Shown here one piece after another: positions 14,621 through 21,636 of a stretch of 55,094 nt of DNA. The notes under the pieces were generated by a model. It was not told where the DNA came from and made no database searches. It saw only the letters and a program-made list of their open reading frames with translations. Within the stretch, counting starts at the first letter, position 1. Every line of letters begins with the position of its first letter. The DNA comes from an uncultured Bacteroides sp. (GTDB lineage: Bacteria > Bacteroidota > Bacteroidia > Bacteroidales > Bacteroidaceae): NCBI GenBank assembly GCA_949289265.1, contig CASENE010000097.1, forward strand, positions 1 through 55,094, read 5' to 3'. The translations under genes and the position numbers were made by a program.

Positions 14621-15772
14621 ATGAATATCTTAGTGACCGGCGCCAAGGGGTTTGTCGGTCGAAACCTTGTATCCCAATTGCGCAATATCCAAAGTGGGAA
14701 GGCGAAGAATTATGCCCTTGCTGCGGAAGGATTGGAGATTTGGGAGTATGATGTGGATACAGATCCCGCCTTGTTGGACGAGTATTGCCGACAGGCGGAT
14801 TTTGTGTTTAACCTGGCCGGGGTCAATCGTCCCAAAGATCCTGCGGAGTTTATGAAGGGCAACTTCGGCTTTGCCTCTCTGTTGCTGAATACGCTGAAGA
14901 AGCACGGGAATGCATGTCCGGTGATGATTTCCTCGTCCATACAGGCTGCCTTGGATAATCCCTATGGAGAGTCGAAGCGGGCAGGGGAGGAGTTGATGTT
15001 CGACTATGCCCGCGAGACGGGCGCCAAGGTGTTGGTGTATCGTTTCCCGAATGTGTTTGGCAAGTGGTGCCGTCCCAATTACAACAGTGCGGTAGCTACG
15101 TTCTGCTACAACATAGCCCGCGGTTTGCCCATCCGGGTGAATGATCCGAACGTGACGATGCACTTGGTGTATATTGACGATGTGGTGGATGAACTGATTG
15201 GGGCGTTGAGCGGCATGGAGCACCGCAACGGCAAGTATGGCGAGGTGCCGGTGGTGCATACGGTCACTTTGGGCAGAATCGTGGAGCTGCTGCAGTCATT
15301 TCAGAAGAGCCGGACGGACCTGAGTGTTCCTGATGTGGGCGATGCTTTCACCAAAAAACTTTATTCTACTTATCTGTCTTATTTGCCGGAAGATGGGTTT
15401 GGCTATCCGCTGAAGATGAATGTGGATGCCCGCGGCAGTTTCACGGAGATTATCCGTACGGCTGACAGGGGGCAGTTTTCTGTCAATATCTCCAAACCTC
15501 ATATCACGAAAGGCAACCATTGGCATCATACGAAGAACGAGAAGTTCCTGGTGGTCAGCGGACGGGGAGTCATCCGCTTCCGCAATATGAATGACCCGGA
15601 GGGGAAGGTGATGGAATATTTTGTTTCCGGCGAGAAGTTGGAAGTGATAGATATCCCTGTCGGTTATACCCACAATATTGAGAATCTGGGCGATACGGAC
15701 ATGGTGACTTTCATGTGGTGTAACGAGTGTTTTGACCCGGAGAAACCGGATACGTATTTTGAGAAGGTGTAA
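14621..15772 (+). CDS. capF: Bifunctional UDP-sugar epimerase/reductase (CapF/FnlB/WbjC type)
   Basis: A 383-residue two-domain protein. The N-terminal extended-SDR domain has GAKGFVGRN (residues 7-15) and NPYGESKRAGEEL with the YxxxK motif; the C-terminal cupin domain (from about residue 265) has DARGSFTEIIR, KPHITKGNHWHHTKNEKFLV and a histidine-rich metal site. This architecture is specific to CapF, which epimerises C3 and reduces C4 of the CapE product to UDP-2-acetamido-2,6-dideoxy-L-talose. It follows the toxin-antitoxin insertion that separates it from capE. Confidence 0.88.
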   Translation: MNILVTGAKGFVGRNLVSQLRNIQSGKAKNYALAAEGLEIWEYDVDTDPALLDEYCRQADFVFNLAGVNRPKDPAEFMKGNFGFASLLLNTLKKHGNACPVMISSSIQAALDNPYGESKRAGEELMFDYARETGAKVLVYRFPNVFGKWCRPNYNSAVATFCYNIARGLPIRVNDPNVTMHLVYIDDVVDELIGALSGMEHRNGKYGEVPVVHTVTLGRIVELLQSFQKSRTDLSVPDVGDAFTKKLYSTYLSYLPEDGFGYPLKMNVDARGSFTEIIRTADRGQFSVNISKPHITKGNHWHHTKNEKFLVVSGRGVIRFRNMNDPEGKVMEYFVSGEKLEVIDIPVGYTHNIENLGDTDMVTFMWCNECFDPEKPDTYFEKV

Positions 15773-15784
15773 AATGGGAATTTA

Positions 15785-15892
15785 GCGGGGCGAAGCCCCG
15801 CAGCTACAAGTGACGAGCTACGAGCTACAAGTGGCTGTGCACTAAGAACTAAGGTCACTTGACTCGTAGCTTGTAGCTTGTAGCTCGTCACT
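15785..15892. repeat. Intergenic hairpins before capG
   Basis: Two structures fill the 135-base gap between capF and capG. A perfect 7-bp stem with a GAA loop lies at 15785-15801. A long inverted repeat has 23-base arms at 15809-15831 and 15870-15892 that match at 22 positions, built from the words GACGAGCTAC and GAGCTACAAG. A sister element of related wording lies at 18331-18417. They may act as RNA structure between cistrons or be remnants of a mobile repeat. No T-run follows, so termination is not indicated. Confidence 0.85.
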
Positions 15893-15907
15893 ACTAAATT
15901 ATCATTT

Positions 15908-17092
15908 ATGAACATAAGACTGGATTATTCAGAAGTGAAATTTCAGAATGACGGCAGGCTGAAGTTGCTGATCATCGTAGGCACCCGTCCGGAGATTATC
16001 CGCCTGGCAGCTGTCATCAACAAGTGCCGTGTGTATTTTGACTGTATCCTGGCTCATACGGGGCAGAATTATGATTATAATCTGAATGGCATCTTCTTCC
16101 GGGATTTGCGGCTGAAGGAGCCGGAAGTTTATATGGATGCCGTGGGGGATGACTTGGGAGCCACGATGGGCAATATCCTGAATGCATCGTATAAGCTGAT
16201 GGTGCAGACGCAGCCGGATGCGGTGCTGGTGTTGGGCGATACCAATTCGTGCCTGAGCGTCATCAGTGCCAAACGCCTTCACATCCCCATCTTCCATATG
16301 GAGGCAGGGAACCGTTGTTTTGACGAATGCCTGCCGGAAGAGACAAACCGCCGCATCGTGGATATTATTTCGGACGTGAACATGTGTTATTCGGAGCATG
16401 CACGCCGTTATCTGAATGCGTCGGGCGTGGCCAAGGAACGCACGTATGTGACCGGGTCGCCCATGGCGGAAGTGTTGCATGAGAACCTGGCTGCTATCGA
16501 GGCTTCGGACATACACGCGCGGCTGAACCTGGCGAAAGGAAAATACATCCTCTTGTCTGCCCACCGGGAGGAGAATATCGACACGGAGAAGAATTTCCTG
16601 TCTCTGTTCCGTGCTATCAATGCCATGGCGGAGAAATACGACATGCCTATTCTTTATAGCTGCCATCCTCGCAGTCGTAAGCGTCTGGAGGCGAGCGGAT
16701 TCCAGTTGGATAGGCGCGTCATCCGCCACGAACCGTTGGGATTCCATGATTACAACTGCCTTCAGATGAATGCTTTTGCCGTGGTTAGCGACAGTGGGAC
16801 GCTTCCGGAAGAGAGCTCGTTTTTCTTGTCTGTGGGGCATCCTTTCCCTGCCGTGTGCATCCGCACCAGCACAGAGCGTCCAGAGGCATTGGACAAAGGC
16901 TGTTTCGTATTGGCCGGCATTGACGAGAAATCGTTGTTGCAGGCTGTGGATACGGCGGTCGAGATGAATAAGAACGGAGACAGCGGAGTGCCGGTGCCGG
17001 ATTATACGGATGAGAATGTGGCGGCCAAGGTGGTGAAACTGATACAAAGCTATACGGGCGTAGTGAACAAGATGGTGTGGAGAAAGTACTGA
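15908..17092 (+). CDS. capG: UDP-N-acetylglucosamine 2-epimerase family protein (CapG/FnlC type)
   Basis: A 394-residue WecB-like GT-B-fold epimerase with IIVGTRPEIIRLAAVI near the N-terminus, VLGDTNSCLSV, HMEAGNRCFDECLPEETNRR, SAHREENIDT and SDSGTLPEESSF, all characteristic of this family. Placed after capE and capF it would epimerise C2 of the L-talo intermediate to UDP-N-acetyl-L-fucosamine. HMEAGNRC with an extra cysteine and DSGTLPEE distinguish this subgroup from plain WecB. It is followed four bases later by the FucNAc transferase candidate. Confidence 0.88.
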   Translation: MNIRLDYSEVKFQNDGRLKLLIIVGTRPEIIRLAAVINKCRVYFDCILAHTGQNYDYNLNGIFFRDLRLKEPEVYMDAVGDDLGATMGNILNASYKLMVQTQPDAVLVLGDTNSCLSVISAKRLHIPIFHMEAGNRCFDECLPEETNRRIVDIISDVNMCYSEHARRYLNASGVAKERTYVTGSPMAEVLHENLAAIEASDIHARLNLAKGKYILLSAHREENIDTEKNFLSLFRAINAMAEKYDMPILYSCHPRSRKRLEASGFQLDRRVIRHEPLGFHDYNCLQMNAFAVVSDSGTLPEESSFFLSVGHPFPAVCIRTSTERPEALDKGCFVLAGIDEKSLLQAVDTAVEMNKNGDSGVPVPDYTDENVAAKVVKLIQSYTGVVNKMVWRKY

Positions 17093-17096
17093 GCCT

Positions 17097-18320
17097 ATGC
17101 GTTGCCTGTTGTTGACTAACCATTTTTATCCGGAGATGTTCAGGTGCAACGACATTGCGTTTGAACTGGTGAAAAGGGGATACGAGGTAACGGTGCTGAC
17201 TGCCATACCGGATTATCCTCAAGGAAAGTTTTATGAAGGATATTCACTCTTCAGAAGGCGGCGTGAACGCATTCAGGGAGTGGAAGTCATCCGTGTGCCT
17301 GTCATACCGCGCGGCGATGGCAGGGCATTGCGCATGATGTTGAACTATGCTTCTTGCACGTTCTTCATGATGTCTTATGCGCTTTATCATGCGTTGTTCC
17401 GTCGGTATGACTGCATCTTTGTGCATCAGACCTCTCCGGCTACCATTGCTTTGCCGGGCGTGTTGATAAAGAAAATCCAGCATATCCCGATGGACTTATG
17501 GATATTGGACATGTGGCCGCAAAGCCTGGTGGCAGGAGGTGTGCGCAGTTCGTGGGTTTATCGTCTGGTGGATAGGATGATGGATTTTATCTATCGAAAT
17601 AGTGCGGTGATTCACATCAGTTCGTTGGGATTCCGGAAGATGCTGGAGGCACGCGGAGTGCCCGATGAGAAAATCGTGTATTTGCCCAATTGGAGTGACG
17701 ATTCCATTGTTCATGCTCCACAGATGGAAATACCTGCATTGCCTACAGGGTTCATCGTGATGTTTGCCGGCAATCTGGGCGAAGCACAGAATTTGGAAAA
17801 TGTGTTGGCTGCGGCCACTCGGTTGAAAGACTGCGAGAAGATACATTGGGTGTTTCTGGGTGATGGACGTAAGAAGCCATGGATGGAGCAGTATGTGGCT
17901 CAGAATCGGTTGGAGAACACGGTGCATCTGCTGGGGCGTTTCCCCATAGAGACGATGCCCAGTTTTTTCCGGAAAGCAGATATTATGCTGGTCTCGTTGG
18001 CGGATGAGGTGGTATTTAATATGACTTTGCCGGCCAAGGTACAGGCTTATATGTCGTGTGCAAAGCCTATTTTAGGCATGCTGAACGGCGAAGGGCAGGA
18101 AATCATAGCGAAAGCCGGATGCGGAAAGTGGGTGGATGCCAACGATGTGGACGGTTTGGCGCAGACGGTATTGGCTTTTAGCCGGATGCCGACAGAAGAG
18201 CGGGAGGCCATGGGACGCAATGGGTATGAGTATTATATGCGTTATTTCCAGAAAAAGGTTTGCATGGATATCGTGGATGGCGCACTGCACGATTTGACTA
18301 ACAAAGTAAACGATAATTGA
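17097..18320 (+). CDS. wbuB: Glycosyltransferase family 4, WbuB-like (probable L-FucNAc transferase)
   Basis: A 407-residue GT4 protein. The N-terminal LLLTNHFYPEMFRCNDIAFE and ITVLTAIPDYPQGKFYEGY-like region, DLWILDMWPQSL, and FAGNLGEAQNLENVLAAATR in the donor domain match the WbuB group, which adds N-acetyl-L-fucosamine to an undecaprenyl-diphosphate-linked hexosamine. It lies directly behind capEFG, which supply that donor. If correct, it performs the second sugar addition after an initiating phosphoglycosyltransferase that is not encoded in the window. Confidence 0.8.
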   Translation: MRCLLLTNHFYPEMFRCNDIAFELVKRGYEVTVLTAIPDYPQGKFYEGYSLFRRRRERIQGVEVIRVPVIPRGDGRALRMMLNYASCTFFMMSYALYHALFRRYDCIFVHQTSPATIALPGVLIKKIQHIPMDLWILDMWPQSLVAGGVRSSWVYRLVDRMMDFIYRNSAVIHISSLGFRKMLEARGVPDEKIVYLPNWSDDSIVHAPQMEIPALPTGFIVMFAGNLGEAQNLENVLAAATRLKDCEKIHWVFLGDGRKKPWMEQYVAQNRLENTVHLLGRFPIETMPSFFRKADIMLVSLADEVVFNMTLPAKVQAYMSCAKPILGMLNGEGQEIIAKAGCGKWVDANDVDGLAQTVLAFSRMPTEEREAMGRNGYEYYMRYFQKKVCMDIVDGALHDLTNKVNDN

Positions 18321-18330
18321 GTAGGCAAGT

Positions 18331-18417
18331 GGACGAGTTAACAAGGCAACGAGGTAGGGTAAAACTCCGGATGCAAAGTGATAAGTCTTGTCCTCGTAGT
18401 CTTGTTAACTTGTCTCC
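18331..18417. repeat. Intergenic inverted repeat before the RmlC-like gene
   Basis: Imperfect inverted repeat with arms of about 24 bases at 18331-18353 and 18392-18417, sharing GAGTTAACAAG / CTTGTTAACTTG. It has the same size, loop length and vocabulary (GACGAG..., ACAAG) as the element at 15809-15892. A related direct-repeat form occurs at 37904-37960 outside the capsule locus, so this is a genome-wide intergenic family. Confidence 0.8.
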
Positions 18418-18446
18418 TGGTCAACTTTATAATCCAGAAAGAAAAT

Positions 18447-18878
18447 ATGAGTGAAATCAAAATCATAGAAGGCGGTATTTTTACCGATTACCGGGGACAG
18501 ATCTCGCACGTGAATGATTTGGATATGAGTGAGATTGCCCGGTTTTATATGATACATCACAGTGATACCTCCGTTATCCGTGCTTGGCACGGACATCAGG
18601 CGGAAAAGAAATGGTTTTATGCCGTGAAGGGGGCGTTTACCACTGCTTTTGTGAAGATAGACGATTGGGAGCATCCTTCTCCTGATTTGAAGCCGGAAGT
18701 CTTTCATTTGACGGCAAACGAAAGCCGGATGTTGTGCATCCCGGAGGGATATGCCAATGGCATCAAGGCAGAGGAGCCGGATTCCATCTTGATGGTTTTC
18801 TCCAATAAAATATTGTCTGAAGCGGTGAAGGATAGTTGGAGATATGACCCACATTTATGGATGAAGTGGGAACCGTAA
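18447..18878 (+). CDS. RmlC-like cupin (sugar epimerase/isomerase family)
   Basis: A 143-residue single-domain cupin. FTDYRGQISHVNDLDM, VIRAWHGHQAEKKWFYAVKG (residues about 45-64) and LCIPEGYANGI resemble dTDP-4-dehydrorhamnose 3,5-epimerase-like and WxcM C-terminal proteins. The catalytic details differ from true RmlC, so the reaction is uncertain. It may be a sugar isomerase acting on a nucleotide sugar of this locus. I use ATG 18447 because upstream in-frame codons lie in the inverted repeat and encode an improbable leader. It is the last gene of the polysaccharide locus and is followed by a strong terminator. Confidence 0.7.
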   Translation: MSEIKIIEGGIFTDYRGQISHVNDLDMSEIARFYMIHHSDTSVIRAWHGHQAEKKWFYAVKGAFTTAFVKIDDWEHPSPDLKPEVFHLTANESRMLCIPEGYANGIKAEEPDSILMVFSNKILSEAVKDSWRYDPHLWMKWEP

Positions 18879-18901
18879 TGGATGACGGGAATGAATAAAG
18901 A

Positions 18902-18939
18902 CAAGCGTCCGGGGAGGTAAAAACTTCTCCGGACGCTTG
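18902..18939. terminator. Terminator between convergent genes
   Basis: A perfect 11-bp stem (CAAGCGTCCGG / CCGGACGCTTG), extended by GGAG/CTCC-type pairs, lies between the end of the capsule locus and the convergent lipoprotein gene. GTTTAT follows on the plus strand. It probably terminates both transcripts and marks the locus end. Confidence 0.8.
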
Positions 18940-18954
18940 CGTTTATAGCGTTTA

Positions 18955-19788
18955 TCATTCCTCTTCCTTCGTCTTTCTCTTTTTTATATTCTCTTGGATA
19001 AACCGTATTTTCTGGTGCGCCTCTTCTGTCTGCGCCTTGATTTGGGTGATGGAGGAGAGCACTTGTGAAAGCGTGGAGACGGAGGCTGCTGCCTGGCGGT
19101 CGGCGCGGGTCAGGGCGGTGGTATAGGTACGGTCGCCCAGGTAGTCAACACGCAGGTTCTGGTCGGCATGGAGGGCCACGAAGCTGATGACGTCTCCGTC
19201 TTCGCCTTGTCGGTAGTCGGCTTTCTCGATGGTTACGCCCAGGTCTTTGGTTTCATAGCTGTCTTTGGACGTCGGGGTTTGGGCAAAGGTGCCGTCGGGT
19301 GCGGTGACTTTCACGGCGGTGTGGTGGACGGGCGTGTTGCCGCAATAGATGGAGGTGAGGCTCAGTTTGCCGTTCTCGTCCGTTTGGAAGCGGAGGAAGG
19401 AGCGATGCAGGTTCTTCTCTATCACTTGCGACGGAGCGAGGTAGCGGCCGGTCTGCTGGTAGGCGGTGTCTTTCTCCAGCACAAAGCGGGGAGTCAGTTC
19501 TGTCAGCCGTTTCTGTTCTTCTTGCAGGCAACTGTCCAGGTAGGCCAAGGTGCGTTGCTGTTCGGCCAGCTCGATGTCCTGCAGCAGGTAGAGGCCGGCA
19601 CGACGGGTGTCGAAGGCTTTGGGATAGAGTATCTTGATGCTGTCTATCTCTTGCTTGGCCTCGTTGTATAGTCCGGCCTCGAAGGCCTGGCGGGCTTTGT
19701 CGAGACGGACGGCTGCCTCCTTTTCGATGTCTTGGCAAGCGGCCAGGCTGAGGCAGAGGCTTGTCCAGAGAATGAGCGATTTCTTCAT
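18955..19788 (-). CDS. Lipoprotein with TPR-like N-terminus and coiled-coil tail
   Basis: A 277-residue protein starting at ATG 19786-19788 with a lipoprotein signal (LWTSLCLSLAAC, Cys at about residue 18). Residues 20-70 (VRLDKARQAFEAGLYNEAKQEIDS) look like one TPR hairpin. The middle is a beta-rich domain, and the C-terminus (AQTEEAHQKIRFIQENIKK) is a charged probable coiled coil. It is divergent from the CCA-adding enzyme gene and convergent with the capsule locus. I do not recognise the family. It probably sits in the envelope. Confidence 0.75.
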   Translation of the reverse strand: MKKSLILWTSLCLSLAACQDIEKEAAVRLDKARQAFEAGLYNEAKQEIDSIKILYPKAFDTRRAGLYLLQDIELAEQQRTLAYLDSCLQEEQKRLTELTPRFVLEKDTAYQQTGRYLAPSQVIEKNLHRSFLRFQTDENGKLSLTSIYCGNTPVHHTAVKVTAPDGTFAQTPTSKDSYETKDLGVTIEKADYRQGEDGDVISFVALHADQNLRVDYLGDRTYTTALTRADRQAAASVSTLSQVLSSITQIKAQTEEAHQKIRFIQENIKKRKTKEEE

Positions 19789-19835
19789 ACGGTGCTTGTT
19801 GGATGGTTGACGAGGCAAAAATAGAAATAATTCCG

Positions 19836-19843
19836 TATCTTTG
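19836..19843 (+). promoter_or_regulatory. Possible -7 element for the cca gene
   Basis: TATCTTTG lies 30 bases before the start codon of cca and matches the Bacteroidetes -7 consensus. The nearest TTG upstream (19807-19809) is 26 bases away, longer than usual, so the -33 element is uncertain. Confidence 0.45.
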
Positions 19844-19873
19844 CGGCCATTTAGAAGAAAAATACGAATACTT

Positions 19874-21325
19874 ATGCTGGAACTTACGACAGAGGAACTG
19901 AAACGGCACTTTGAGGCTGACATATTCAAGCAGATTTCGGCCACGGCAGACGAACTGGGTCTGGAGTGTTACGTGGTGGGAGGATACGTGCGCGACATCT
20001 TTTTGCAAAGGCCCTCGAAGGACATCGACGTGGTGGTGGTAGGCAGCGGCATTGTGGTGGCTGAGGCTTTGGGCAAGCGGTTGGGCCGGGGGGCGCACCT
20101 GTCTGTATTCAAGAATTTCGGTACGGCACAGGTGAAGTTCCGGGGGACGGAAGTGGAATTCGTAGGAGCGCGCAAGGAATCATATACGCACGATTCGCGG
20201 AAACCGGTGGTGGAGAATGGCACCTTGGAAGACGACCAGAACCGGCGCGATTTTACCATCAATGCCTTGGCGGTGTGCCTGAACAAAGACCGCTTTGGCG
20301 AGTTGGTGGACCCGTTCGACGGCATCGGCGACCTGAAGGAGCGCACCATCCGTACGCCCCTGGACCCGGACGTGACGTTTAGCGACGACCCCCTGCGCAT
20401 GATGCGTTGCATCCGTTTTGCCACGCAGCTGAACTTTTATATCGACGACGACACGTTCGAGGCATTGGGGCGCAACCGGGAGCGCATCTCCATCATTTCG
20501 CGCGAGCGCATCGCAGACGAACTGAACAAGATTATCCTGTCGCCCGCGCCGTCAAAGGGCTTCATCGACCTGGACCGTTCGGGCCTGCTGGAGCTGATAT
20601 TCCCCGAACTGGTGGCCTTGCAAGGCGTGGAGACACGCAACGGAAGGGGGCATAAGGATAATTTCTACCACACCCTGGAGGTGCTGGACAATATCAGCAA
20701 GAAGACAGACAATCTATGGTTGCGCTGGGCGGCACTTTTGCATGACATCGGCAAGCCGCAGACCAAGCGGTGGGTGCCGAGGCTGGGCTGGACCTTCCAC
20801 AATCATAACTTCATAGGGGCAAAGATGGTGCCGGAACTTTTCAGGAAGATGAAGCTGCCCATGAACGAGAAAATGAAATACGTGCAGAAGCTGGTGGGGC
20901 TGCACATGCGCCCCATCGTGATTGCGGACGAGGAGGTGACGGATTCGGCGGTGCGTCGGTTGCTGTTTGAAGCAGGAGATGACATTGACGACCTGATGAC
21001 CTTGTGCGAGGCGGACATCACGTCGAAAAACCGGGAACGGAAACAGCGCTTCCTGGACAATTTCCAGTTGGTCAGACGTAAGTTGAAAGACCTGGAAGAG
21101 AAAGACCGCATTCGTAATTTCCAGCCCCCGGTCAGTGGCGAGGAAATCATGCAGACCTTCGGCTTGCCTCCTTGCCAGCAGGTAGGAGTCCTGAAGGCGG
21201 CCATCAAGGATGCCATCCTGGACGGGGTGATTCCGAACGAGCATGAGGCGGCACATGCGTTCATGATGCAGCGTGCCCAAAAGATGGGATTGACCCCGAA
21301 AACGCCGGACGGAGCGACGGCATAG
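19874..21325 (+). CDS. cca: CCA tRNA nucleotidyltransferase with HD domain
   Basis: A 483-residue class II nucleotidyltransferase. CYVVGGYVRDIFLQRPSKD (about residues 32-50) gives the GG.xRD motif, followed by the IDVVV carboxylate pair; RRDFTINALA and RNRERISIISRERIADEL are further family signatures. From about residue 260 an HD phosphohydrolase domain follows (LLHDIGKPQ). It adds or repairs the 3' CCA of tRNAs. This matters here because the tmRNA gene at 52529 does not encode its own CCA. ATG 19874 was chosen; an upstream in-frame extension would overlap the promoter element. Confidence 0.92.
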   Translation: MLELTTEELKRHFEADIFKQISATADELGLECYVVGGYVRDIFLQRPSKDIDVVVVGSGIVVAEALGKRLGRGAHLSVFKNFGTAQVKFRGTEVEFVGARKESYTHDSRKPVVENGTLEDDQNRRDFTINALAVCLNKDRFGELVDPFDGIGDLKERTIRTPLDPDVTFSDDPLRMMRCIRFATQLNFYIDDDTFEALGRNRERISIISRERIADELNKIILSPAPSKGFIDLDRSGLLELIFPELVALQGVETRNGRGHKDNFYHTLEVLDNISKKTDNLWLRWAALLHDIGKPQTKRWVPRLGWTFHNHNFIGAKMVPELFRKMKLPMNEKMKYVQKLVGLHMRPIVIADEEVTDSAVRRLLFEAGDDIDDLMTLCEADITSKNRERKQRFLDNFQLVRRKLKDLEEKDRIRNFQPPVSGEEIMQTFGLPPCQQVGVLKAAIKDAILDGVIPNEHEAAHAFMMQRAQKMGLTPKTPDGATA

Positions 21326-21636
21326 TCTTTAATTCGCCCCTGTTGATAGGGCGAAATGAACATTTGGTTAAAATTTTTATTTCTTTCCCTGTAAGGGTTA
21401 ACGAAATAATCTTTATATTTGCATCCGGATAAGAACTTGTTTGAATTTTGCCGGTGTCGTGTCGCGCTGAACTTTCCGGGTTCACTTTCCCGTCGTTATG
21501 AGGAGTGTAGCTGGATACGTGGCGGACAAGGACGAAGAAAGTGGCCGCGGAGATACTCCGGACAGGCTGAATAAAAATCTTAAAAAGGAAAATTGGAACG
21601 GGTTCTGAGATAGAAATGATTTTATACATGATATCA
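21326..21636. other. Intergenic region between cca and the WD40 protein gene
   Basis: A 7-bp perfect stem TTCGCCC/GGGCGAA lies at 21333-21355 just after cca, without a following T-run. TATATTTG at 21414-21421 matches the -7 consensus, with no good -33 element 20 bases upstream. A leader of about 200 bases then precedes the next gene. I see no small gene in it. Confidence 0.5.

Noticed and set aside
20088-20093. Other G6 runs (for example in cca and wzx) as phase-variation tracts
   Set aside because: Six G is short, occurs several times in ordinary GC-rich genes of this window, and those genes are intact housekeeping or transport genes.
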